Shown: positions 6,365-14,847, counted from the first letter of the stretch. The stretch: DNA of 19,305 bases from Cyanobacteria bacterium UBA2566 (GCA_002340255.1 DDLS01000202.1:1-19305); one strand, 5' to 3'. A program made the numbers and translations. Notes: a model not told the origin generated them from the sequence alone.

Positions 6365-7135
6365 GGCTGGTTTTTGGATAAAAGTTTAACGTTAATTTAA
6401 TATAAATTTCATTTGGTCCCACAAACGGTGTTAAGAGTCTAGCCAACTGGAGAACGTTCAAGTCAACGACAAACAATAGTGCTACAATCAAGGCGAGTTA
6501 CTTCTTTCTAGGTTTTCAGTTATGGGGAAAATATAGACTTGTCAGGGAAATTGGGTTTAGAGCAACTCCCTTCGAGAGCGGCTTTTATGTTAAAATTATA
6601 GACATAGAAAGGGTAATCAACTACCTCAAAAAACAGTAGCTGAAAGGTAACGCACCTTGGAAACCGAAGTTATGCAGTTTTTCTCAGGAAGGCTTGAGAA
6701 GAAAAAACTTCAACTATCAAGTACGAGAGGAACTAAGGATTTTAGGTGTTAACTTTACCGAAGGGCATTGGGGAACAGGCTTCTGAAATAGAGGAAACGT
6801 CTGAGGAGAGAGAGTCTCTGGTTTAAATACCGCAAGGCATTTAATTTAAGCGAACTCGTTGAATCAGAAATCCAGTCGCAGTAATGTTTGGAGAATCTAC
6901 TCGGCTTTAGTCAAGTGGAGTATATCAATTAAAGAGTCTTTTCCTTCAACCTCAAAAGCGCTATGCTAATTTACATCTGTTCGTCAGTTGCTGGATCAGT
7001 GTATGGGTCAATCTAGGGGATCTGAATCATCTAGACTTGAGAGGCGATCTCAATCCCTTCAGTTTACAAAGAAGATGTACAGATTGATGGAGCAACCAGT
7101 CAGGTATACAAGCGATTGGATCACAATACACAGAT
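6365..7135. other. 771-nt stretch without intact gene; broken coding-like frames
   Basis: This stretch separates the divergently transcribed TolC-like and REC-EAL genes. No complete gene is seen. On the plus strand one frame is open for roughly 75 codons up to a TAG at about 6638-6640, without any ATG, GTG or TTG, and stays open in the same frame for about 48 more codons to a TGA at about 6784-6786. Translated, it contains protein-like segments such as 'GKYRLVREIGFRATPFESGF' and 'LRILGVNFTEGHWGTGF'. Further coding-like pieces in other frames follow (for example 'WFKYRKAFNLSELVESE' around 6830). It may be a decayed gene or mobile element, plus the two divergent promoters. I cannot name a parent family. 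Confidence 0.4.
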
Positions 7136-9007
7136 ATGGTCAACCTAATTAAGACAACCCAATCTGGACTGATTCTCATTGTTGATGATAATACCAACAA
7201 TCTTAGGGTGCTATTCAACTTACTGAAAAAATCAGGGTTTAGGGTATTAGTGGCGAGAGATGGCAAAAATGCCTTAGACAAGGTGAATCAAACCTATCCA
7301 GATTTAATCTTACTGGATGTGATGATGCCAGAATTAAGTGGTTTTGAGGTCTGTCGTCAGCTTCAAGCGAATCCCAACACCCAGGAGATACCAGTTATTT
7401 TTATGACTGCTCTATCCGAAAATGAAGATAAAGTGAAGGGATTAAAACTTGGTGCTGTGGACTACATTACCAAACCTTTCTATCAAGAAGAAGTCTTAAG
7501 TCGAATTCAATTGCATCTTAAGTTGCGCTCTTTAACTCAAAACTTACGAGAAAAAAATAAGCAACTTCATAAAGAAGTCCAAGCCAGACTGTTAGCTGAA
7601 ACTCAATTAAAACATCTGAATGAAGATTTAGAAACCCGTGTATTAGAGCGCACTGAGCAGCTCTCATCAGCCTTAGAGAAATTACAAGCGAGGGAAGAGC
7701 AACTCAGTTATGAAGCTTCTCACGATCATCTAACGGGATTATATAACCGGTTATGGGTCACTCAATATTTATCGACATTGTTAGATGATGTTTCCAGTCA
7801 TTCTCAGATTAACTATGGAATTTTTTTCCTAGATTTAGGTCATTTTAAGCGAGTCAACGATCATTTGGGACATCGCATTGGAGATCAAGTGTTGAAAGAG
7901 GTGGCAGAGCGATTGCTCGGATGTTGGCAAGGACAAGGACAGGTGGCGCGTTTAGGGGGTGACAAGTTTTTATTGATACTATGTATATGCAGAAATACTG
8001 ATATAGAGGCGATCGCTAACCGGATCTTAGAACATTTGCAATTGCCCATTACCATCGGTCACTATTCCATTTCCCTCCATGCTCGCATAGGAATTATTCC
8101 ATCCATCCTTGGCTATCGACAAATGACCGACATTCTGCGTGATGCAGATATTGTCATGTCAGAAGCCAAACGAGCTGGGAAAACCGGTTATTGCATCCTC
8201 AATCCCCATCTCCAATCTCGCGCCTTAGAACGCATTCAACTCGAAGCTGAATTACCGCTGGCCATCCAAAACCATCAATTTGAGTTATATTATCAACCGA
8301 TTATTGCTCTCGACACTCATCAACTCGTCGGTTTTGAAGCCTTAATTCGCTGGCAACATCCTCAACGGGGACTCATTTCCCCCGGATACTTTATTGACTT
8401 AGCTGAAGAAACAGGATGTATTGAAGAATTAGGATTTATTGCGCTTACTTTAGCCTGTCAACAACTCCAACAGTGGCACCAACAATTTCCACAGACCCAA
8501 CATTTGGTCATTAATGTCAATCTCTCTCCTTTGCAATTGCAAAACTTCCATCTTCTCACCACCATTATTACCATCTGTCGTCAACATGAGATTTTACCCC
8601 ATCAACTCAAACTAGAAGTCACCGAAAGCGCCTTTTTAGAAAATGAAGGAATGCCCACAAGAATTTTACAAGAAATTCATCATCAAGGCATTAAAATTTG
8701 TATTGATGATTTCGGCATAGGATACTCCTCCTTAAGTCGTCTCCATTCTTTTCCTGTAAACACGCTAAAAATTGATCGATGCTTTATTTCTCGTCTGGAT
8801 AGTGCAGAAGGTTTGGCAATTATTCAAACCATCATTTCTTTAGCTCACCATCTTGGTATGGATCTGGTTGCCGAAGGCATCGAAACCGAAGAACAACTCA
8901 AAATCGTAAAAGACATAGGGTGCGAATGTGGCCAAGGATTTTTGTTTGCAAAACCTCTAAACCCTGAATCAGCCACTCACTTTATCGAAAATTATAGGAT
9001 TAATTGA
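7136..9007 (+). CDS. response regulator REC-GGDEF(degenerate)-EAL, putative c-di-GMP phosphodiesterase
   Basis: 623 aa. REC domain (12-128): acidic pair D17/D18, phospho-acceptor D61 in 'LILLDVMMP', T91 and K113. A coiled-coil linker (about 130-190) follows, then GGDEF (about 195-355) and EAL (about 370-617). The GGDEF domain looks inactive: the signature is GGDKF (274-278), the second metal Asp of DxD is Gly ('LDLGHFK'), and no RxxD inhibitory site precedes it. The EAL domain keeps its catalytic set: E401 in 'FEALIRW', N462, E494, 'IDDFG' (D524, D525), K545 in 'LKIDR', E580 in 'VAEGIET', and Q600. The expected activity is hydrolysis of c-di-GMP to pGpG under control of REC phosphorylation, with the GGDEF domain perhaps binding GTP as a regulator. 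It is followed after 3 nt by a REC-kinase gene. No Shine-Dalgarno is visible at the ATG. Confidence 0.92.
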   Translation: MVNLIKTTQSGLILIVDDNTNNLRVLFNLLKKSGFRVLVARDGKNALDKVNQTYPDLILLDVMMPELSGFEVCRQLQANPNTQEIPVIFMTALSENEDKVKGLKLGAVDYITKPFYQEEVLSRIQLHLKLRSLTQNLREKNKQLHKEVQARLLAETQLKHLNEDLETRVLERTEQLSSALEKLQAREEQLSYEASHDHLTGLYNRLWVTQYLSTLLDDVSSHSQINYGIFFLDLGHFKRVNDHLGHRIGDQVLKEVAERLLGCWQGQGQVARLGGDKFLLILCICRNTDIEAIANRILEHLQLPITIGHYSISLHARIGIIPSILGYRQMTDILRDADIVMSEAKRAGKTGYCILNPHLQSRALERIQLEAELPLAIQNHQFELYYQPIIALDTHQLVGFEALIRWQHPQRGLISPGYFIDLAEETGCIEELGFIALTLACQQLQQWHQQFPQTQHLVINVNLSPLQLQNFHLLTTIITICRQHEILPHQLKLEVTESAFLENEGMPTRILQEIHHQGIKICIDDFGIGYSSLSRLHSFPVNTLKIDRCFISRLDSAEGLAIIQTIISLAHHLGMDLVAEGIETEEQLKIVKDIGCECGQGFLFAKPLNPESATHFIENYRIN

Positions 9008-9010
9008 CCT

Positions 9011-10315
9011 ATGAACACTTCTTCTAGCGATCAAAAAACCCTGCTGGTTGTTGATGACAATCCCACTAATATCAAAGTTTTATTCAACTTTCTTAAAGAA
9101 GAAGGATTTAAGGTATTAGTCGCCAAAGATGGCTTAAATGCCTTAGAAAAACTTGCTTCTATCCAGCCTGATTTAATTTTACTTGATATTATGATGCCTG
9201 GAATCGATGGCTTTGAAACTTGCCATCGCATCAAAAAAGACCCCAATATTAATACCATTCCAATTATTTTTATGACCGCTCTAGCGGATGCGAATAATAA
9301 GGTCAAAGGACTCAGTTCTGGAGCCGTTGATTACATTACAAAGCCGTTTCAACAAGAGGAGGTTTTAGCAAGAATTAATCTCCATTTGCAGTTACAATCT
9401 CTGACTCAAGAACTGGCCAGTGTAAATGCGTCATTAGAACAAAAAGTGGAAGAGCGAACCGCAGAACTCAAAACAGCTCAATCTCAATTAGTCTTGACAG
9501 AAAAAATGTCATCTTTGGGTCAACTGGTAGCTGGGATTGTCCATGAAATCAATAATCCAGTCGGGTTTATTGCGGGCAATATTGCGGAAGCAAAAAGTTA
9601 TGCCCAAGACTTAATTCAAATCATTCAACTGTATCAAGAAAAATATCCTGAACCCGGGGATGAAATTCTTGATGAATTAGACGCAATTGAATTTGACTAT
9701 TTACAGGAAGATTTTCCCAAATTGCTCAAATCGATGGAAGAAGGAACCAATCGCATTACTTCTATTAGTCAGTCCATGCGTACCTTTTCCCGTGCCGATA
9801 GCGATCGGAAAGTTTCTTTTAACTGTCATGATGGAATTGATAGTACCCTTATGATTCTTAGGCATCGCCTGAAAGCGAAAGATTACCGACCAGAAATTAA
9901 AATTACTAAAAACTACGGAGAGTTACCCCCTATTGCCTGCTATCCCGGCCAATTGAATCAAGTGTTTATGAATCTGTTAGCGAATGCGATTGATGCCCTA
10001 GAAGATTCTAATCAAGGGAAAACTTATGAGGAAATTCAAAATCAGCCGAATGAAATTCTGATTACTACAAGTTGTGATACCAATAACCATCAAGTCAAAA
10101 TTGACATCCAAGATAATGGGGCCGGCATGAAACCCGAAATTCAACAGAAAGTCTTTGATTATTTATTTACGACTAAAGGGATTAATAAAGGTACAGGATT
10201 AGGATTGGCAATTTCCCGGCAAATTATTGAAGATAAACATCAAGGAACCCTGAATTTTACGTCTCAACTCGGAGAAGGAACTACTTTTACGCTAGCGCTG
10301 CCCGTGAAGAATTGA
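9011..10315 (+). CDS. REC-histidine kinase (N-terminal receiver, C-terminal kinase)
   Basis: 434 aa. REC domain (10-127): D15/D16, phospho-acceptor D59 in 'LILLDIMMP', T89 and K111. A helical linker (about 130-165) joins it to a dimerisation/phosphotransfer domain with the H box 'AGIVHEINNPVGFIAGN' (H178). The ATPase domain has the N box 'NLLANAIDAL' (321-330), G1 'DNGAGM' (368-373) and G2 'GTGLGLA' (394-400). No membrane segment or other sensor is present, so it is cytoplasmic and takes its input through the receiver, as in cyanobacterial phosphorelays. It begins 3 nt after the REC-EAL gene, and the two REC domains are close paralogs, so one operon arose by domain duplication. The kinase may phosphorylate its own or the neighbour's REC. 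The hairpin and T run at 10445-10478 may end this transcript. Confidence 0.92.
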   Translation: MNTSSSDQKTLLVVDDNPTNIKVLFNFLKEEGFKVLVAKDGLNALEKLASIQPDLILLDIMMPGIDGFETCHRIKKDPNINTIPIIFMTALADANNKVKGLSSGAVDYITKPFQQEEVLARINLHLQLQSLTQELASVNASLEQKVEERTAELKTAQSQLVLTEKMSSLGQLVAGIVHEINNPVGFIAGNIAEAKSYAQDLIQIIQLYQEKYPEPGDEILDELDAIEFDYLQEDFPKLLKSMEEGTNRITSISQSMRTFSRADSDRKVSFNCHDGIDSTLMILRHRLKAKDYRPEIKITKNYGELPPIACYPGQLNQVFMNLLANAIDALEDSNQGKTYEEIQNQPNEILITTSCDTNNHQVKIDIQDNGAGMKPEIQQKVFDYLFTTKGINKGTGLGLAISRQIIEDKHQGTLNFTSQLGEGTTFTLALPVKN

Positions 10316-10360
10316 TATAGATTCGCATTTCTTAGGGAAATGATTATTAAACGTAATGCT

Positions 10361-10403
10361 CTTCAGACAGATTTTTGTCCCAGTTGGGAACTTGCTGTCT
10401 AAG
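10361..10403 (+). other. structured leader element upstream of the LpxB-like gene
   Basis: CTTCAGACAG (10361-10370) pairs with CTGTCTAAG (10395-10403) with one bulged C. Inside it CCC (10379-10381) pairs with GGG (10386-10388), giving a two-part stem-loop. With the terminator-like hairpin at 10445-10478 it makes the 163-nt space between the kinase and LpxB-like genes unusually structured. It could be a 3' end structure of the signalling operon, a small RNA, or a leader controlling the downstream gene. I do not recognise it as any known riboswitch. Confidence 0.35.
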
Positions 10404-10444
10404 TCACTCGTCGTCACTGTATGGTTTCTCCTTGGTGACCAGGT

Positions 10445-10478
10445 GGCGGGAAGGCTTTAAGCAATACCCGCCCTTTTT
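10445..10478 (+). terminator. terminator-like hairpin directly before the LpxB-like frame
   Basis: GGCGGG (10445-10450) pairs with CCCGCC (10467-10472) around a 16-nt loop, followed by five T (10474-10478). It most simply ends the REC-EAL/REC-kinase transcript. The first possible ATG of the next frame begins at 10479, right after the T run, which argues for the downstream ATG at 10539 as the real start, or for attenuation of the gene. Confidence 0.6.
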
Positions 10479-10538
10479 ATGATTTCAAAACAGGCTTCAG
10501 AATTTGATACGCTACCAATACTGTCTGAAGCTAATCCT

Positions 10539-11729
10539 ATGCATCACTCATCCCTATTGTTCCTTAGCAATGGCCATGGAGAAGACCTCAATGGCAGTTT
10601 AATAGTCAAGGCTTTGCAAGAGTCTCATCTCCAAATAGAGGTTGGGGCTATGCCTTTGGTGGGTGCAGGGGGAGCCTATCGCGGTTTAGGAGTGCCTATT
10701 ATTGGCCCGACGCGCACCCTTCCCTCTGGCGGAATATGGTATATGAATCCGCTTTATCTGATTAAAGACCTATTTTCAGGTTTGATGGGGTTAACCTGGC
10801 GGCAAATTCGCGCGGTTCAGCGCTATAGTCGGCAGTGTGACCTGTTAGTGGCGGTTGGGGATATTGTACCCATTGGTTTAGCCCAGTTAACGGGTCGTCC
10901 TTATCTAGCGTTTATTGTCTCAACTTCCAGTTACTATGAGGGTAAGGTTAAGTTACCCTGGTTGACGGCGCAGTGTTTGCGATCGCCGCAATGCCAAAAA
11001 ATTTATACCCGCGATGCCTTTACTGCCACAGATTTACAGCAACAAGGATTCCCCAAAACCACATTTATTGGTTGTCCGTTTATGGACACTCTCACGCCAA
11101 CCGGAAAACCCTTAAATCTGCACCCCACTCAACCCATGATTGCCCTCTTACCCGGTAGTCGTCTTCCCGAAGCCTTAGAAAACTTTACCCTACAATTGCG
11201 TCTGTGTGAAATGCTCTCATCCCAGCAACCTCTACAATTTCAAGCGGCCTTAGTTCCCAATATTCAACGGACGCAATTACAAGCGTTAGCAACTCAAGAA
11301 GGCTGGCACTATATCCCCGGAATACTGACCAAAAAACAGACCACAATTCACTATCATTTCGATGCTTTCCCCGATATTCTCCATCAATGTAATCTGGTGA
11401 TTGGGATGGCAGGAACTGCTGTAGAACAAGCGGTCGGATTAGGTAAACCCATTGTCCAAATTGCCGGTAAAGGCCCCCAATTTACCTATCGATTTGCTGA
11501 AGCCCAAATGCGGCTTTTAGGGCCATCAATTACTACAGTAGGGACGGGGCCAGCGACTCCTGCTATTTTAGCAGAAGCAGCCACAAAAATTCTGCACATT
11601 CTTAGGGATGAGCCTTATTTAAAAACTTGTATTGACAATGGTCAAAATCGAATCGGCCCTACAGGAGCCTCCCAGAGATTTTCAGAGGAAATCATGAAGA
11701 TCATTAGGGTTAAGAATGGTCATTCATAA
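10539..11729 (+). CDS. lipid-A-disaccharide synthase-related protein (LpxB-like, GT-B fold)
   Basis: 396 aa from the ATG at 10539. It matches, from memory, the cyanobacterial LpxB-related family (TIGR03492), distinct from true LpxB. Blocks seen are 'LLFLSNGHGEDLNGSLIVKA' near the N-terminus, 'VGAGGAYRGLGVPIIGP', 'DLLVAVGDIVPIGLAQLTGR', 'MIALLPGSRLPEALENF' at the start of the second Rossmann half, and 'GMAGTAVEQAVGLGKPIVQ', the nucleotide-sugar-binding region of GT-B enzymes. It is probably a soluble or peripheral-membrane glycosyltransferase acting on a lipid or envelope glycan; its substrate is unknown. An in-frame ATG at 10479 would add 20 residues without family similarity and abuts a terminator T run, so I prefer 10539, which has a weak GAAG 8 nt upstream. 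Confidence 0.85.
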   Translation: MHHSSLLFLSNGHGEDLNGSLIVKALQESHLQIEVGAMPLVGAGGAYRGLGVPIIGPTRTLPSGGIWYMNPLYLIKDLFSGLMGLTWRQIRAVQRYSRQCDLLVAVGDIVPIGLAQLTGRPYLAFIVSTSSYYEGKVKLPWLTAQCLRSPQCQKIYTRDAFTATDLQQQGFPKTTFIGCPFMDTLTPTGKPLNLHPTQPMIALLPGSRLPEALENFTLQLRLCEMLSSQQPLQFQAALVPNIQRTQLQALATQEGWHYIPGILTKKQTTIHYHFDAFPDILHQCNLVIGMAGTAVEQAVGLGKPIVQIAGKGPQFTYRFAEAQMRLLGPSITTVGTGPATPAILAEAATKILHILRDEPYLKTCIDNGQNRIGPTGASQRFSEEIMKIIRVKNGHS

Positions 11730-11776
11730 TTGAGCTTTGATTCTCTCTTTGAGCAGGATCGGGGTTTAGGGAAACG

Positions 11777-11983
11777 CTAAAAGACTCGATCTTCGATCCC
11801 TTTCCACCACTCGCCAAGTTTCATTAAATCTTGGTGAATTTCGGTCAATTGTTGCATGTATTCTTCGGGCGCAAGTTCATGGCGACGCTCTTGCAACTTT
11901 TTTAACCGCAACTGGAGCAGTAACCAGGGTTTTGAGATGCCATCGGTGGCTTCAATATAGTGGGCTAAAGATTGACTGTTCAC
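11777..11983 (-). CDS. small hypothetical protein (68 aa)
   Basis: 68 aa, charged and mostly helical ('WLLLQLRLKKLQERRHELAP', then 'YMQQLTEIHQDLMKLGEWW'). It looks like a short helical hairpin with no signal or membrane segment. The start is GTG at 11983, supported by AGGAG at 11993-11997, nine bases away. It lies 57 nt downstream of the WD40 gene on the same strand and could be read with it. It is convergent with the LpxB-like gene. Its even coding quality and ribosome site make it a likely real gene, possibly conserved in cyanobacteria, but I cannot name a family or function. Confidence 0.65.
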   Translation of the reverse strand: MNSQSLAHYIEATDGISKPWLLLQLRLKKLQERRHELAPEEYMQQLTEIHQDLMKLGEWWKGIEDRVF

Positions 11984-12040
11984 GATCGCACACTCCTAAG
12001 GTGACTATAAAACTTAAAACTTACTCTCTATTATGATCCC

Positions 12041-14038
12041 CTAGCGCCAAACTTGCTGGGATTTACCCGCGATTAAGTCCCATAGGCGAATGGTTCGATC
12101 GCTGCTGCCCGTTGCTACAGTGCGATTATCCGGGTGAATAGAGAGTGCTGAAACTCCTCCAGTATGACCGCTTAAGGTATGCAGTAACTCACCGTTCGCC
12201 AGGTTCCAAACGTTGACTTCTCCGGTACTTGACCCGGTAACCAGATATCGGGCATCTTGAGTAATAGCGAGCGATCGCACCTGAGAGCCATTTTTCTGTA
12301 GACGACGACTGGTGGGAATCTCCCGCTTTTCCTGCTCAACCAGTCGCAAATCCCACACCCGTACCTGGCCATCCTCTCCTCCTGATGCTAATAATTTACC
12401 ATCTCTGGTCAGTGCTAACCCGTATACCGCACCTCGATGAGCTGGAAAACTGGAGACTAATTCTAAGCGACTCAAATCCCACAGGTGAATCATGCCATCG
12501 GCACTACCAGAGGCTAACCAACGGCGATCGCCACTTAACGTTACCGTATAAATCGTTTTTCTGGGGCCGCCTAGGGTTTTCAACAATGCTCCCGTTTGCA
12601 GATCCCATAACTTGACGGTGCGATCGTCTCCTCCACTAACCAAGAGTTGACTATCGGCACTAATGGCCATCCCATACACTCCTCCCCGATGGGCTGTGAG
12701 GGTCTCAATTAACCGTCCCGTAACTAAATTCCACAGCTTGATTTTGCCATCAAAACTACCACTGGCAATCACCGGTTGAATAGGACTGATCGCTAAAGAC
12801 CAAACCGAAGTTTCATGACTGGAAACGGTATGTAGAGGAGATGAATTATCCCGTTCAGTAACGGGCCAAATCTTCACACTTTGATCTAAACTACCACTAA
12901 TTAATAAATCTCCAGTCCCCGTAAATCCGAGGGCAGAGATCGTATCGCCATGGGGGGTAAAATTGTCGGGAAATAGGCGAGTATCAAGATTCCAGAGATT
13001 AACTAAGCTATCGTCTCCCCCACTAATTAAGGAGCGACGATCTGGGGTAAAGGCGATCGCGCTTACTCCCGTTTTATGACCCGAAAAGGTCTGCATTTGA
13101 GATCCGGTATCCATATTCCACAACTTCACCGTGCCATCATCGCTACCACTGGCTAAAATATTCCCTGTGGGACTAAACTTGAGGGACAAAACCCCCATAC
13201 GATGACCGGTTAATAGGGTTTCCACTACTCCCCTAGGCACATTCCAAACGGCGATCGCCTCTTCAAAGCCACTACTAGCCAAAATCCGTCCATCTTCACT
13301 CAGAGCTAATGCTAAAACCCCACCTGTTGGAGACTCCAAAACCTGTTTTTCCTCACCCGTGTACAGATTCCAAAACCGAATGGTTGCATCTGCACTGCCA
13401 CTAATTAACGTATGGCCATCAGGAGTAAATGTTAACGCTTGTACCCAATCCTCATGACCCTCTAAAATTCCGATCGCCTTTCCCGTTTCCAGATTCCATA
13501 AATGAATGGTTCGATCTAAGCCACCACTGGCTAAAATTCGTCCATCGGGACTCACCGCTAGGGCTAAAATACCATTGCGATGTCCCCTAAACGTGGTAAT
13601 CTCTTGCCTCGTTTGGGTATTCCACACTTTAATGGTGCGATCTAAACCCGCACTAACCATTAACTTACCCCGTGGACTCATGGCCAACGCTAACACCGCT
13701 TCCGTATGACCTCTGAGCAGTCCACTAGACCGTTTGTCCCACAAATCCCACAGATAAATTTGATTCTCTTCCCCAGCACTGGCAATCAGGCGACCATTGG
13801 CACTGACTGCAACGGCTTTCACCGCTCTAGTATGTTCTGATAATTGTCGAGTCGGTGGAATTCCTGGGGGAACACTACGCAGAGGCTGTACGGGTTGGGC
13901 AATAAGGCGACCCATCGCTTCGATGTCTGCTAGCTCAAACGCGATCGCCCCATCTGTACCTAATATTCTTCCTGAACCTTGCTCTAGCCCACAGATACTA
14001 ACTATCCCTAAGATCTTAAATAAGATTAAATATTTCAT
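12041..14038 (-). CDS. exported WD40-repeat protein, 14 repeats (two propellers)
   Basis: 665 aa from the ATG at 14038. A hydrophobic N-terminus 'MKYLILFKILGIVSICG' is a Sec-type signal; the cysteine is not in a good lipobox. A short Pro-rich linker follows, then 14 WD40 repeats of ~43 residues filling the rest (from about residue 67). Each repeat ends in LWDL/VWN-type strands, such as 'LDRTIKVWNT', 'DDGTVKLWNM' and 'SDRTIRLWDL'. Fourteen repeats fit two seven-bladed beta-propellers, a protein-interaction scaffold, here apparently on the periplasmic side. No enzyme domain is fused, unlike many cyanobacterial WD40-kinase or WD40-NTPase proteins. The longer frame opens with TTG (14059) and would place seven residues before the signal, so I chose the ATG. 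It is divergent from a membrane-protein gene, 107 nt away. Confidence 0.9.
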   Translation of the reverse strand: MKYLILFKILGIVSICGLEQGSGRILGTDGAIAFELADIEAMGRLIAQPVQPLRSVPPGIPPTRQLSEHTRAVKAVAVSANGRLIASAGEENQIYLWDLWDKRSSGLLRGHTEAVLALAMSPRGKLMVSAGLDRTIKVWNTQTRQEITTFRGHRNGILALAVSPDGRILASGGLDRTIHLWNLETGKAIGILEGHEDWVQALTFTPDGHTLISGSADATIRFWNLYTGEEKQVLESPTGGVLALALSEDGRILASSGFEEAIAVWNVPRGVVETLLTGHRMGVLSLKFSPTGNILASGSDDGTVKLWNMDTGSQMQTFSGHKTGVSAIAFTPDRRSLISGGDDSLVNLWNLDTRLFPDNFTPHGDTISALGFTGTGDLLISGSLDQSVKIWPVTERDNSSPLHTVSSHETSVWSLAISPIQPVIASGSFDGKIKLWNLVTGRLIETLTAHRGGVYGMAISADSQLLVSGGDDRTVKLWDLQTGALLKTLGGPRKTIYTVTLSGDRRWLASGSADGMIHLWDLSRLELVSSFPAHRGAVYGLALTRDGKLLASGGEDGQVRVWDLRLVEQEKREIPTSRRLQKNGSQVRSLAITQDARYLVTGSSTGEVNVWNLANGELLHTLSGHTGGVSALSIHPDNRTVATGSSDRTIRLWDLIAGKSQQVWR

Positions 14039-14115
14039 AACTTGAATATGAATCCCCAAAATTCAGCTTAAAATGGGAAACGGGAACTTAAGGATTACTT
14101 TTGAAGTCATTCTAT

Positions 14116-14121
14116 TATAAT
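14116..14121 (+). promoter_or_regulatory. consensus -10 box before the membrane-protein pair
   Basis: TATAAT at 14116-14121 sits in an A/T-rich stretch, about 25 nt before the ATG at 14146. No good -35 hexamer is found 17 nt upstream. Transcription from here would begin near 14128, after the upstream in-frame TTG (14101), which supports the ATG at 14146. Confidence 0.5.
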
Positions 14122-14145
14122 ATATCACTTCAGGAGTCAATAGTC

Positions 14146-14820
14146 ATGAATTATTTTGCCATCGTCATGCAGATGCTACGGGAGCGAAACTCATTCATGG
14201 AGGAAATTTACCAAGGCATTAAAATCAAATCTAAAATTACTGGCTTATTCATTTCTAGCTCCATATTTTTTGCTTTTTATGGATTGATAATGGGAGCTTA
14301 TGGTCATTGGTATCAGTCCTTAGTTTCAGCCATCAAACTGCCTGCTCTATATCTACTCACCTTAATTATTTGTTTCCCTACTCTCTATCTGTTTAATGTC
14401 TTATTTGGATCTAAATGCAATCCCGAACAGTACCTCTGTTTACTCATGAGTGCCATGGGATTGATTAGTATTTTGCTCTGTGGCTTTGCTCCCATCACTG
14501 TTTTCTTCCTGTTAAGTATCCCCGATTATCACTTTTATCTGCTTCTCAACGTCCTTATTTTAGGGATCACTGGATTTTTCGGTATCCAGTTCTTTTACGA
14601 AGGCATGAAACAATTGATGAAAGCTGATGACATTGGCTATGAAATTCGCCACAAAATTCTTTTAGGCTGGTTATTCTTATATGGTATTATTGGCAGCCAA
14701 CTGGGTTGGACACTGCGACCGTTCATGGGAACTCCAGGGAAAGCCTTTGAACTCTTCCGTCCCTTAGAAAGTAATTTCTATAGTGCAGTTTTTAGATCTT
14801 TTCTTTCCTTATTTAACTGA
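14146..14820 (+). CDS. polytopic membrane protein of unknown function
   Basis: 224 aa from the ATG at 14146, which has AGGAG at 14132-14136, nine bases upstream. An upstream in-frame TTG (14101) is rejected because it precedes the likely promoter. About five or six membrane segments are visible (about 32-53, 65-87, 96-124, 129-151, 170-188), after a charged cytoplasmic start 'LRERNSFMEEIYQG'. The end has a conserved-looking motif 'GSQLGWTLRPFMGTP' (183-197), then 'FELFRPLESNFYSAVF'. I associate this motif with a widespread bacterial membrane family, sometimes annotated by chance as WH2-domain or Yip1-like; its function is unknown. It is followed after 27 nt by another membrane protein, a likely two-gene operon divergent from the exported WD40 gene. 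Confidence 0.8.
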   Translation: MNYFAIVMQMLRERNSFMEEIYQGIKIKSKITGLFISSSIFFAFYGLIMGAYGHWYQSLVSAIKLPALYLLTLIICFPTLYLFNVLFGSKCNPEQYLCLLMSAMGLISILLCGFAPITVFFLLSIPDYHFYLLLNVLILGITGFFGIQFFYEGMKQLMKADDIGYEIRHKILLGWLFLYGIIGSQLGWTLRPFMGTPGKAFELFRPLESNFYSAVFRSFLSLFN

Positions 14821-14847
14821 TTTTATTTATTTTGCGTCAGAATATTT

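Noticed and set aside
7002..7151. Short plus-strand frame (about 49 codons) running into the REC-EAL start
   Set aside because: No ribosome site and it overlaps the start of a well-supported gene; more likely leader sequence or part of the decayed stretch.
7027..9306. Two similar minus-strand frames, at 7027-7281 and 9031-9306, that look like a repeated small gene
   Set aside because: They are antisense to the two paralogous REC domains, so their similarity simply mirrors the REC duplication. They lack their own ribosome sites.
14000..14038. Lipoprotein signal in the WD40 protein (cysteine after the hydrophobic segment)
   Set aside because: The residue before Cys is Ile, which does not fit a lipobox; a normal Sec signal is more likely.
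13506..14045. Plus-strand frames opposite the WD40 gene
   Set aside because: They repeat in step with the WD40 repeats and are produced by their antisense codons.
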